In this document: positions 44,441-52,613 of the stretch, one piece after another
Layout: the number at the start of each line of letters is the position of its first letter
Numbering within the stretch: position 1 is the stretch's first letter
Assembly: GCA_001802865.1 (NCBI GenBank)
Contig: MHAF01000098.1
Coordinates: forward strand, 35,245 to 99,244
Direction of reading: 5' to 3'
Origin: Ignavibacteria bacterium RBG_16_34_14
GTDB taxonomy: Bacteria > Bacteroidota > Ignavibacteria > Ignavibacteriales > Ignavibacteriaceae
DNA: 64,000 nt
The notes under the pieces: generated by a model
The model's input: the letters and a program-made list of their open reading frames with translations, nothing else
What the model was told of the DNA's origin: nothing
The model's database searches: none
Program-made: the position numbers and the translations under genes

Positions 44441-45367
44441 CTAAACGATAAATTGCGAAAGGTGTTTGTAACCTAATTGTAAACCTTTTTTTACTTTTTC
44501 TTCAGAGCCTTCCCAAACAGGATCCTCATGCTCAATTGATAAAACATAATCATAACTATTCTCTTGTAAAGTAGAAATAAATTCCAGCCAATCAATTTCT
44601 CCTAAACCTGGCATGCGGTAACGCCACCAACCGGATTTCCAAGGAATTGGATCCACCTGTTTACCAAATAACCCATATTTATAAACACCATCCTGAAGAA
44701 TTTCCGTATCCTTGGCATGAGTATGAAAAATTTTTGGTGCAAAATCTTTAACGGCCTTTATATAATCTATTCCAAGCCAATAAAGATGGGAAGGATCAAG
44801 ATTTAATCCAAAATTATTATTTGGAAGTTCATTAAATAATGCTTCCCAAAGTTCAGGTGAATAAGCATAGTTACCGGGAAGACCAAACCTAACCCAGTTT
44901 TCCATTGGACAATTTTCAATCATTATTTTTACATCTTTATCTTCCGCATATTTTAATATTGGTTTAAATACCTGACCAATCTCTTTAATTATTTGTGCAA
45001 CATTTTTATCAGATCTTCCGCCAACAAATGTTCCAACAAGTTTTACATCAAGGAGTGAAGCAGTATCTATTACCTTATAAAGATGCTTTAAATAACTGTC
45101 TCTTTTTTTCTTATCTGGATGAAGATTGTTATCGTAATAAGCCATTGCAGAAATAAACATATTATATTTTGTAAAAAGATCTTTCACTCGTTTCGCATCA
45201 TCTTTTGTAAAATTAGCTGCATCAATTTGTTTTGCCTGATAATCACGTGAAGATTTAGCCGGCCATGCACCTAATTCAAGAGATTTAAATCCTTTCTCTG
45301 AAGCCCATTTAACGAGATCTTCTAATTTTAATTTTGGAAGGCAAGCTGTGAGAAAACCAATTTTCAT
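44441..45367 (-). CDS. Sugar phosphate isomerase/epimerase (xylose-isomerase-like TIM barrel)
   Basis: The 308-residue protein is of the AP-endonuclease-2/IolE-type barrel family. Metal and substrate residues are visible in KIMIENCPMENW (Glu), NLDPSHLYWLG (Asp, His), HTHAKDTE (His) and YVLSIEHEDPVW (Glu). It has no signal peptide. It overlaps the Gfo/Idh/MocA dehydrogenase by an ATGA junction. That pairing is common in pathways where a sugar is oxidised and isomerised, as in inositol or 3-keto-sugar catabolism. The exact substrate is unknown. Confidence 0.87.
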   Translation of the reverse strand: MKIGFLTACLPKLKLEDLVKWASEKGFKSLELGAWPAKSSRDYQAKQIDAANFTKDDAKRVKDLFTKYNMFISAMAYYDNNLHPDKKKRDSYLKHLYKVIDTASLLDVKLVGTFVGGRSDKNVAQIIKEIGQVFKPILKYAEDKDVKIMIENCPMENWVRFGLPGNYAYSPELWEALFNELPNNNFGLNLDPSHLYWLGIDYIKAVKDFAPKIFHTHAKDTEILQDGVYKYGLFGKQVDPIPWKSGWWRYRMPGLGEIDWLEFISTLQENSYDYVLSIEHEDPVWEGSEEKVKKGLQLGYKHLSQFIV

Positions 45368-46524
45368 TTTTGAACCTCAGCCCATCTTTGTTCTTTACTG
45401 CTTTTTAAAACTGCTTCAACAATTTTGTTTTCCCAATGACCATCCTCAAAAGTGGGAAAGTCTTTTTTATCTTTAAGCGGATCTTTCCCTTTACGGATAA
45501 AACTATAAACATTTATAAATAAGTTTTTTGGTCCATCAGGGTAACCTTCCGGATGTCCGCCCGGATAATGAGCATATTTTTTTGCTTCTTCATCTATTAG
45601 TGAAGGATCTTTAATGATTATTTCATTTCCTTTTTCCCTATATCCAAGCCAAAGCTGGTTTGGATCTTCCTGGTTCCAGGAAACAGATTTTTTACTTGCA
45701 TCAATTTCAAACCAGAAATGATTTTTTCTTCCGGCACTTACCTGGGAAACTGTAAAAACTCCGGTTGCACCATTTTCAAACTGAAGCATAACTGAACCTG
45801 CATCTTCAGTATCAATATTTATTTCTTCGTAATCATTGAATAATTTTTCTTTTGATTTAAATGTTTCAACAGATTGTTTAGGTCTTTTTCTTTTTGAATG
45901 AATTGTTGAAAGATTTGCAAAAACTTTTTTTATTTTCAGTCCTGTTATAAACTGAACAAGGTCACACCAATGCGAACCTATATCTGCGACTGCACGGGAT
46001 TTACCCGAGATGTTTGATTCCAGTCTCCAGTTATAATCAGTATTATAATAAAGCCAGTCCTGAAGATAATGACCATAAATTAAATATACATCACCCATTT
46101 CCCCTTTTTCAAATAATCGTTTTGCATGCTGAATAAGTGGATAAAACCTGTAATTAAAATTAATTGCATTAACAATTTTTTTTTCCTTAGCAAGAGAAAT
46201 TAATTCTCCAGATTCTTTTGAAGTAATTGTTAAAGGTTTTTCTGAAATAACATGTTTACCTGCAAGTATAGCTGCTTTATTAATTTTGAAGTGAAGATTA
46301 TTTGGAGTGCAATTGTGAACTACTTCAACTTCTTTATCCTCAATTAATTCTTCCCAGTTCTTATATGATTTAGAAATAAAAAAATCGTCAGCAATTTTAT
46401 CAGCTTTCTCTTTTTCATTCGATGCAACAGCAACAACCTGAACTCCTGGAACTCTTCGTAGTGCTTCTATATGAGCAGATCCAATAAATCCTGTTCCAAT
46501 TACACCTACTTTTATTTTTTTCAT
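45364..46524 (-). CDS. Gfo/Idh/MocA family oxidoreductase
   Basis: The NAD(P)-dependent dehydrogenase has the loop VGVIGTGFIGSAHIEAL at its N terminus and the family's EKP motif in HVISEKPLTIT. The C-terminal domain contains FNYRFYPLIQHAK and GSHWCDLVQFIT with the His expected in catalysis. I chose ATG 46524 because a TTG start five codons upstream (46539) has no ribosome-binding site and adds residues not typical of the family. At 386 residues the length is normal. It probably oxidises a sugar or sugar acid together with the overlapping isomerase. Confidence 0.88.
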   Translation of the reverse strand: MKKIKVGVIGTGFIGSAHIEALRRVPGVQVVAVASNEKEKADKIADDFFISKSYKNWEELIEDKEVEVVHNCTPNNLHFKINKAAILAGKHVISEKPLTITSKESGELISLAKEKKIVNAINFNYRFYPLIQHAKRLFEKGEMGDVYLIYGHYLQDWLYYNTDYNWRLESNISGKSRAVADIGSHWCDLVQFITGLKIKKVFANLSTIHSKRKRPKQSVETFKSKEKLFNDYEEINIDTEDAGSVMLQFENGATGVFTVSQVSAGRKNHFWFEIDASKKSVSWNQEDPNQLWLGYREKGNEIIIKDPSLIDEEAKKYAHYPGGHPEGYPDGPKNLFINVYSFIRKGKDPLKDKKDFPTFEDGHWENKIVEAVLKSSKEQRWAEVQK

Positions 46525-46545
46525 GTATTTTTTTATCAAGCTGAT

Positions 46546-48234
46546 TTATTTCAAAACTTTAATGGATCTAATCTTTTTATTTAGCTTTTTTGCTCTCTCT
46601 ATCATCTTTTTTACTTCGGGTATATTGATCTTTTGAGAATCTTTATACAAACATAATGCAGGAATAATGTTCAGCTTTTTATAAGAATTTTCCTGCGATT
46701 TAAATTTTGGATGAGTAGGATGTTTAGTTAAAAGATGTGCGCACAACCTTGTATATTTTCCAAAAAGATAAGAAGAAACAGGATGAAGTTTTCTCCATTC
46801 TTTTTTTCCTTCCATTCCATGAATTTCCGAAAGACTATCCAATCCGTGAATCTGTGCAAAAGGAAGAACAGATAAAACCTCCTCATGTATTCCTTCACCG
46901 GAAAAGAGAATTTCCGGAAAAGTTTTTTGCAAACGATAAATATGATCTTTCATTCCTGCTAAAAAATTCGGCCCTTTACTTACATTAAAGGCAAGGAGGG
47001 TTTGATCAAGAAAAACGGCATCAATTTTAAATTTATTAATTAAATTACCAATAACTTTTTCCATATAATCTCCCCATTCTTTAAAGCCGGGATTAACATA
47101 AGTAAAAAATTCTTCAGGCAGCCAATCACCATCAATATCATTTCCCCAGCCAATCTGTTTTCCAAACCAGTCCGTTACCTGGAAATCTTTGAACTTCTGG
47201 TAAAGAGAATGTTGAAAAGTTAGGGCAAGAACATTTGTATGAATCATTACTTTATAACTAAGCTTATGAGCAGAATCCACAAGCTCTTTAAATTTTTCTT
47301 CTCCACCGCATTTCACACTCGGATTATAATCAGGAGCGTGCGAATCAATTCCATTCTCCGCAAAACCCGGTAAATATAAAAGTGTTTGATCAGGATTATG
47401 CAGTTTTACAAATTCTTTTATCCGCTTTTTAATCTGCTCAAAAGTGTGATGGGGTTCCGGCTGATCTTTTCTCATTCCCCAAGGTTCTAAAATAAAATTA
47501 ATATTTTTTGCCCATCCGGGAAAATGAGGATGCTCATTAAAAGGGAAAAGAATGAATTTTTTCTCAAGCCATTTGCGATGTTTATCAACAGGGTTTTTCC
47601 AGCTTTCTTTATAGGAATCGAGAAACCATTCTGCTTCCAGAGTTGTTTTTGTTATTGGTGCATTCGCTTCAAATCCAAGAGACAATTCAAACTCAGCTTC
47701 ACCTCTTTTAACCCGGAACAATTTAAAATCAGGATCCTTATCTTTTGTATGAAGAAACATTCCACCATTTTTATTTTCACCAAGAACAAACTGAGCATTC
47801 CACCAAAAAGGATATTTATAACTTAGTGTTGTTTCAGGTGTCATATCTTTAGTTAAAGTTTGTCCACCTAAAGCAGGAATAATAACCTGTTCAAACTGAA
47901 ATCCTGAAACTCTCCATTCAACAAGCCAAATTTGTTCATTTGATTCGACTTTAATTTGAAATTTTAAATCATCCTCATAACTCAGAATTTTTATTTGTGC
48001 TTTATTTCCGGAATCATCTCCAAAAATTAACTGAAAATCTTTTTCGTTGAAACTAAAGGATTTTATTTCAAATAGAAAAACAGGATCAGAGACATGCAAA
48101 GGACTCCGTATAATTATTGTCTGTCTTCCGTTAATGCAGAATTTTTCTCCTGTTAATTTGTTTTTTATGTGTTTAATAAAAACGGGATTTTCAGCATAAA
48201 GTATTTCTAATTTATTATTTGATATTTTGTTCAT
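46546..48234 (-). CDS. Uncharacterised glycoside-hydrolase-like protein (DUF6259-like)
   Basis: The 562-residue protein has no signal peptide. The first ~215 residues look like a beta-sandwich domain. Residues about 240-520 look like a TIM barrel in the GH36/GH31/GH13 style: LLYLPGFAENGID, KVMIHTNVLALTFQ, FKIDAVFLDQTLL, LFSGEGIHEEV. The acidic residues in AVFLDQTLL and FSGEGIHEE are in the places where retaining glycosidases carry their nucleophile and acid/base, but I cannot confirm the family. It overlaps the AllA-like cupin gene by 4 bases. An intracellular glycosidase is the most likely role. Confidence 0.55.
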   Translation of the reverse strand: MNKISNNKLEILYAENPVFIKHIKNKLTGEKFCINGRQTIIIRSPLHVSDPVFLFEIKSFSFNEKDFQLIFGDDSGNKAQIKILSYEDDLKFQIKVESNEQIWLVEWRVSGFQFEQVIIPALGGQTLTKDMTPETTLSYKYPFWWNAQFVLGENKNGGMFLHTKDKDPDFKLFRVKRGEAEFELSLGFEANAPITKTTLEAEWFLDSYKESWKNPVDKHRKWLEKKFILFPFNEHPHFPGWAKNINFILEPWGMRKDQPEPHHTFEQIKKRIKEFVKLHNPDQTLLYLPGFAENGIDSHAPDYNPSVKCGGEEKFKELVDSAHKLSYKVMIHTNVLALTFQHSLYQKFKDFQVTDWFGKQIGWGNDIDGDWLPEEFFTYVNPGFKEWGDYMEKVIGNLINKFKIDAVFLDQTLLAFNVSKGPNFLAGMKDHIYRLQKTFPEILFSGEGIHEEVLSVLPFAQIHGLDSLSEIHGMEGKKEWRKLHPVSSYLFGKYTRLCAHLLTKHPTHPKFKSQENSYKKLNIIPALCLYKDSQKINIPEVKKMIERAKKLNKKIRSIKVLK

Positions 48235-48695
48235 TCGATTTCAATTGTTTTGATATTTTTCTTTTCCACATCTTCATGCGGAGTTCCTTTTCGGAAGATT
48301 ACAAAGTATGAAGATTCATCCTTTCCCACGGGAAGACATGCTCCATGCCAAACAGCTTTATTAATAACTACAGCTTCTCCCAGATTGCACTGAAATGCTT
48401 TTACCTGATCTTCATCTTTCCTATCAATTACAAGGGGAAGAATAAACGGGGCATCAATAGGGATTAAAATTTCAGGAGTTCTTACATGTCTTTCCATTCC
48501 GTTAATATAATTTTTACGCTGTTTGTAAACTGTACAGATTCCGATTTCAGTTTCACCTTCAATAAGATAGTTTGCTATATCTGACCAAAATTTATAATCC
48601 TGAGCCTGTGAAGTAGGATTTACTGTTGGGGCAGCTACAACTTTTCCAAAGATTTTAAAATTTTCAGTTGAGATATGCTCTGATTTAATTTTCAT
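48231..48695 (-). CDS. Ureidoglycolate-lyase-like (AllA-type) cupin
   Basis: The 154-residue protein resembles the AllA cupin fold, with GICTVYKQRKNYINGMERH and VVINKAVWHGACLPVG; the His after the Trp and the Glu-Arg-His segment match expected active-site positions. No other purine or allantoin genes are seen, so it is unlikely to act on ureidoglycolate here. It overlaps the glycosidase-like gene downstream and follows the GH39-like gene, so it may act on a sugar acid. It is cytoplasmic. Confidence 0.65.
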   Translation of the reverse strand: MKIKSEHISTENFKIFGKVVAAPTVNPTSQAQDYKFWSDIANYLIEGETEIGICTVYKQRKNYINGMERHVRTPEILIPIDAPFILPLVIDRKDEDQVKAFQCNLGEAVVINKAVWHGACLPVGKDESSYFVIFRKGTPHEDVEKKNIKTIEIE

Positions 48696-48709
48696 TCTTT
48701 CGGTCTGTA

Positions 48710-50152
48710 TTATTTCATAATTTTTATAATTGATAATCCTCCACCGGAAAGAGTTAAATCTTTTATAACAGTTTTACCATCAGATTTTTCAACTGAAGTA
48801 AAATTCTTTTGATTTCCAAGTTCATCGTATTCAGTAATTTTTCCTTTAAGCTCAAAAGGAATATTTATAGTTACAGTTTCTTTCCTGTTATCTTTTGCTA
48901 ACCCATCTTTTTGTCCACTTGTTCTTCCCGGAACCCTAGTTTTCAACCAGCTTACTACTATTACATCACCACTTTCAGTTTGAAAAGATTGAACTTCTGT
49001 TTCTGATTTCACTGGTCGATCAACTTCAACTTTATCGTTTATACTTTTATACTTCCCGGAAAAGAGACTATTAAAAAACTGAAGAGATTTTGCAGCAGGC
49101 TTTGGCTTGTGATCAGGATAAGCAACGCCTAAATACCTGTTGTTATCATTATCTCCAATTACATTTTCAGAGGGAGGAAGATCTTTTATTTCATACCACG
49201 CAACTGCATCAACATTGCCGGTAGAAGCAACAAGAGTTAAAGTTTTAAAAAGATGTTTAGCCTGGTACTCCGGTGTATGTTCATATTCATAAAAGGCCGA
49301 ATAAGAATCAGAAACTCTTGCACCTTTTCTGAAAGTACTATAACCAACTTCCGCCATCCACACAGCCTGGTTATTTCCATATCTCCAGATAACATCCTGA
49401 ACTTCGTTTACATATTGAACTATATCCTCGATCGGATGCCGATGCCAGGTTTCATAATAATTATGCATGTTCACAATATCAAAATATTCGCTCAACTTAA
49501 AATCACGAAACATCTCCATTACGAAATATGGATCATAAGCAATTCCCGGAAAAACAATTTTTGCTTCGGGGTCGGCTTCTCTTACTGCTTCGGCTCCTAT
49601 CTTTAAAAATTTAGCAAAGTCTTTTTTACTTCCCTGCCAGTATATCCAAATATCCGGTTCATTCCAGAGTTCCCAGGTTTTTATTTTATCTTTATATCTT
49701 GTTACAAGTGCTTTCACAAAATCGCCATAAGCCTTAAAATCTTTTGGAGGATAATTCCAGTAAAACACCGTATCGTTTGCCCCCGTTGAATTCCACATTG
49801 GTATATAACAGATATAGGGAACGAGGGTTAATCCATATTCATCAACAGCCTTATTTACATAATCGTCCCAGAAAAGCCAATCATAAGTTCCTTGTTTTGA
49901 TTCAATAGCATCCCAGCCAAAGGAAATTCTTAAAAACGTTACGTCATGCTTTTTAAGAAATTCAAAATCATTTTTTATGATTTCCATTGTTGTGGTTTCT
50001 TCAGGATAATCTTCACAAAGACCAACCGGTATATGATAATGTTCAGAAGTTATTGGGATGGTTAATTGATCATAAATTAATTTCTCTGTTTGAGCCTGAA
50101 CTGATGGGGTGAATAATAATATTATTATTATATGACTAAATTTTCTCAACAT
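48710..50152 (-). CDS. Secreted clan GH-A glycosidase (GH39/GH5-like)
   Basis: I place the start at ATG 50152, five bases after a strong AAGGAG; an ATG at 50167 would read through that site. The 480-residue protein has a Sec signal ending near VQAQ (residue 21). The barrel shows acid/base Glu165 in WELWNEPDIW and nucleophile Glu268 in VWMAEVGYS, with VTFLRISFGWDAIE at strand 1. A beta-sandwich of about 100 residues follows. The pattern suits beta-xylosidase-like GH39 enzymes or related GH5 groups. It lies in a run with pentose and ribose genes. Confidence 0.8.
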   Translation of the reverse strand: MLRKFSHIIIILLFTPSVQAQTEKLIYDQLTIPITSEHYHIPVGLCEDYPEETTTMEIIKNDFEFLKKHDVTFLRISFGWDAIESKQGTYDWLFWDDYVNKAVDEYGLTLVPYICYIPMWNSTGANDTVFYWNYPPKDFKAYGDFVKALVTRYKDKIKTWELWNEPDIWIYWQGSKKDFAKFLKIGAEAVREADPEAKIVFPGIAYDPYFVMEMFRDFKLSEYFDIVNMHNYYETWHRHPIEDIVQYVNEVQDVIWRYGNNQAVWMAEVGYSTFRKGARVSDSYSAFYEYEHTPEYQAKHLFKTLTLVASTGNVDAVAWYEIKDLPPSENVIGDNDNNRYLGVAYPDHKPKPAAKSLQFFNSLFSGKYKSINDKVEVDRPVKSETEVQSFQTESGDVIVVSWLKTRVPGRTSGQKDGLAKDNRKETVTINIPFELKGKITEYDELGNQKNFTSVEKSDGKTVIKDLTLSGGGLSIIKIMK

Positions 50153-50157
50153 TTTTT

Positions 50158-50163
50158 CTCCTT
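50158..50163 (-). promoter_or_regulatory. Ribosome-binding site that fixes the GH39-like start
   Basis: On the minus strand AAGGAG (50163-50158) lies five bases before ATG 50152. It falls inside the coding sequence of a longer candidate start at 50167, which argues for the shorter protein. Confidence 0.8.
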
Positions 50164-50210
50164 CCATTGATTAAAACTTTTTTGAAGCAACTAATTAAGT
50201 AATGTGCGAG

Positions 50211-50238
50211 CTAAAGCAGGGGATTCGGAATGACATTC
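50211..50238. repeat. Partial REP-like sequence
   Basis: On the minus strand the gap before the GH39-like gene reads GTCATTCCGAATCCCCTGCT, related to the GTCATTCCCGC start of the palindrome at 44371. It lacks a matching second arm, so it looks like a decayed copy of the same dispersed element. Confidence 0.4.
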
Positions 50239-50247
50239 ATTTGATAT

Positions 50248-51234
50248 TTAAACTTCTTCTCTCCAAAGATCTTTTCGCCAATAAAAATTTTTTAAGCCTT
50301 CGGCTTCTTCATTTGAAAATATATTGCCATCACTTGCAGCAGTATTTAATTCAGCCTGAATAACATTTCTTATCCCGGGAATTACTGTGGAGACTGAATC
50401 ATTGTTAAGACAGAAACGCAATGCATATTCAGACATATTCATATCAGGATAATTTTTATTTTTAAACTTTCTTATCTCTTCAACACGCTCAATAACAGCT
50501 TTAAGATTATTGCCTCTGAAATAATGTTGACGAACATCGCCTTCAGGAAATTTAGTATTTATTGTAAATTTTCCGGTTAATGATCCTTCATCAAATGGAA
50601 CACGAACAATAACTGCTTTATTCAACCTTTTACAAACAGGTAAAAGACTAAATGAAGGATACTGTTCAAAAATATTATAAATAACCTGGACCACATCAAC
50701 TTTATCAAAAGCTAATGCGCCAATTACACTGTCGGGAGTTGTATCATGAACTGAAACACCGATTGCCCGAATTTTTCCTTGCTCTTTTAATTTAAGCATT
50801 GCTTCAAACCATTCATCTCTTAAATTAAAAGCAGGGGCCCAGCTATGAAACTGATAAACATCAATATAATCTCTACCCAGTCTTTTTAAAGAGCCTTCGC
50901 ACCGTTCAATGATATAATCTGGTGGAAAGGATTTCTGTACATCAAAATTTTCAGGCGGAGGCCATGGAGTCCCTTCCATTGGCGGAATTTTTGTTGCAAT
51001 GAAAATCTCCTCTTTTCTTTCCTTTAAAACCCTTCCGATAATTTCTTCACTATGCCCCTTGCCGTAACCTTGAGCTGTATCTATAAAATTTATTCCAAGA
51101 TCCAAAGCTTTACGCAGTGCATTAGCTGATTCGCAATCATCCTGAGGCCCCCACATATCTCCGCCAATTGCCCAGGCTCCAAAACCTATTTCCGAAACTT
51201 CCCAATTAAAATTTCCAAATTTTCTGTATTTCAT
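50248..51234 (-). CDS. Aldo/keto reductase (third copy in window)
   Basis: The 328-residue oxidoreductase has the tetrad residues in FIDTAQGYGKGHSEE, IFIATKIPP and VYQFHSWAP and the cofactor contact VIPGIRNVIQAEL. It is cytoplasmic. It follows rbsD by 20 bases and precedes the GH39-like gene. It is closer to the general sugar-reductase group than to the tandem pair at 21-23 kb. Its substrate is unknown. Confidence 0.88.
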   Translation of the reverse strand: MKYRKFGNFNWEVSEIGFGAWAIGGDMWGPQDDCESANALRKALDLGINFIDTAQGYGKGHSEEIIGRVLKERKEEIFIATKIPPMEGTPWPPPENFDVQKSFPPDYIIERCEGSLKRLGRDYIDVYQFHSWAPAFNLRDEWFEAMLKLKEQGKIRAIGVSVHDTTPDSVIGALAFDKVDVVQVIYNIFEQYPSFSLLPVCKRLNKAVIVRVPFDEGSLTGKFTINTKFPEGDVRQHYFRGNNLKAVIERVEEIRKFKNKNYPDMNMSEYALRFCLNNDSVSTVIPGIRNVIQAELNTAASDGNIFSNEEAEGLKNFYWRKDLWREEV

Positions 51235-51254
51235 TTTCCTTTCCCCTGAGATTT

Positions 51255-51659
51255 TTAATTAAAAGTTACTCCCGCAACCAGAATAATATTTGCATATGGC
51301 GTAGCTTCGCCGGTTCTTACAAAAACAGTTGTTCCATTTTGCCGGGTAAGTTCTTTAAATTTTTCATGAGGTATTTTTTTTATTTTAATTCCGTTTATTA
51401 AAGAATTTATTTCATTTAAAACCATTTTATTCTTTTTTTCTATTTCAACCGCGATAATCGCTTCTTCAACAGCAAGCTCTTCCAGAATAATTTTAAGTGT
51501 ATCAACAAAGCGGGGAATATTTTTTGTAAGAGAGATATCTATCACTTCGGAATTTCTTGGAATCGGCAGTCCGCTGTCGCAGATAACAAGCCGGTCAGTA
51601 TGTCCGAGCGAAGCAACAACTTTGGAAAGTGGTCCATTAAGAATACCTTTTTTTTTCAT
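51255..51659 (-). CDS. rbsD: D-ribose pyranase
   Basis: It interconverts beta-pyranose and beta-furanose forms of D-ribose so that ribokinase can act. The 134-residue protein has the expected length, the catalytic His20 in SLGHTDRLVICD, the GLPIP turn, and the C-terminal TGEATPYANIILVAGV segment with the conserved Tyr-Ala-Asn. It lies 27 bases after ribokinase. FucU-type fucose mutarotases are related, but pairing with rbsK favours ribose. Confidence 0.92.
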   Translation of the reverse strand: MKKKGILNGPLSKVVASLGHTDRLVICDSGLPIPRNSEVIDISLTKNIPRFVDTLKIILEELAVEEAIIAVEIEKKNKMVLNEINSLINGIKIKKIPHEKFKELTRQNGTTVFVRTGEATPYANIILVAGVTFN

Positions 51660-51686
51660 TTAGGATTCCTCACAAATTAATTCGAT

Positions 51687-52598
51687 TTATTTGGCAGTGA
51701 GTTCATCTGGCACAGGGATAGAACTTTGTGCCCCCATCTTTGTAACTGAGTATGATGCAACTGAATTTGCAAATTTAATTGCTTTACCGGGTTCTTCACC
51801 TTTAGATAAAGCAAAAGCAAGAGCACCATTAAAAGCATCTCCGGCACCGGTTGAATCAATAACATTTACTTTATTCGCCGGAAAGATTTCTTTTCTTTTT
51901 TTATTAATCAGGTAAGCCCCTTTTTCACCAAGAGTAACAATTACATTTTTGACGCCCTTTTTAAGCAGAACTTCAGACGCCAGTTCAATAGATTTTAAAT
52001 CTTTTACACACAAACCGGAAAGTAATTCAAGCTCAGTTTCATTTGGAGTTAAGTAATCAACCATAGATAATAATTTCTCTGGTAATTCCTGAGCAGGCGC
52101 AGGATTAAGAATAAAAATATTTCCGTTTTCATTTGCTGCTTTTGCAGTTTCTAAAACAGCTTCAGTAGGAATTTCGAGTTGAGTAATAACTACTTTTACA
52201 TTTTTAAATATTTCTTTTTTACTCTTAATATCTTCCTGAGATAATTTCATATTGCTGCCGGATATTACAACAATTTCATTCTCTCCTTTTCCATCAACAG
52301 TAATAAGTGCAGTTCCGGTACTTTCATTTTCATCTATAAAAAGATGATCAATAATTACTCCTTCGTTTTCCATATTTGAAGTGAGCCTTTTCCTGAAATC
52401 ATCATTACCCATTTTACCAACAAAAAAAGTCTTTGCGCCAAGTTTTGCACAGCATACTGCCTGGTTAGCACCTTTCCCTCCGGGGAACATTTCAATTTTT
52501 TTTCCGAATATAGTTTCACCCGGTTGGGGGAACTTCTCTACAAAAACTACCAAATCCATATTAGCACTGCCGATAACAAGAACCCCATCACGTACCAT
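51687..52598 (-). CDS. rbsK: Ribokinase
   Basis: It phosphorylates D-ribose at O5. The 303-residue PfkB-family kinase has signature 1 GGKGANQAVCCAKLGA at residues about 39-54, the LNPAPA segment near 150, and signature 2 DSTGAGDAFNGALAFAL with the catalytic Asp at about 249. It directly precedes rbsD in the transcript. The nucleoside hydrolase in the other half of the window could supply its ribose. No ribose ABC transporter is present here. Confidence 0.93.
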   Translation of the reverse strand: MVRDGVLVIGSANMDLVVFVEKFPQPGETIFGKKIEMFPGGKGANQAVCCAKLGAKTFFVGKMGNDDFRKRLTSNMENEGVIIDHLFIDENESTGTALITVDGKGENEIVVISGSNMKLSQEDIKSKKEIFKNVKVVITQLEIPTEAVLETAKAANENGNIFILNPAPAQELPEKLLSMVDYLTPNETELELLSGLCVKDLKSIELASEVLLKKGVKNVIVTLGEKGAYLINKKRKEIFPANKVNVIDSTGAGDAFNGALAFALSKGEEPGKAIKFANSVASYSVTKMGAQSSIPVPDELTAK

Positions 52599-52613
52599 TT
52601 CTCAACTCCGTAA

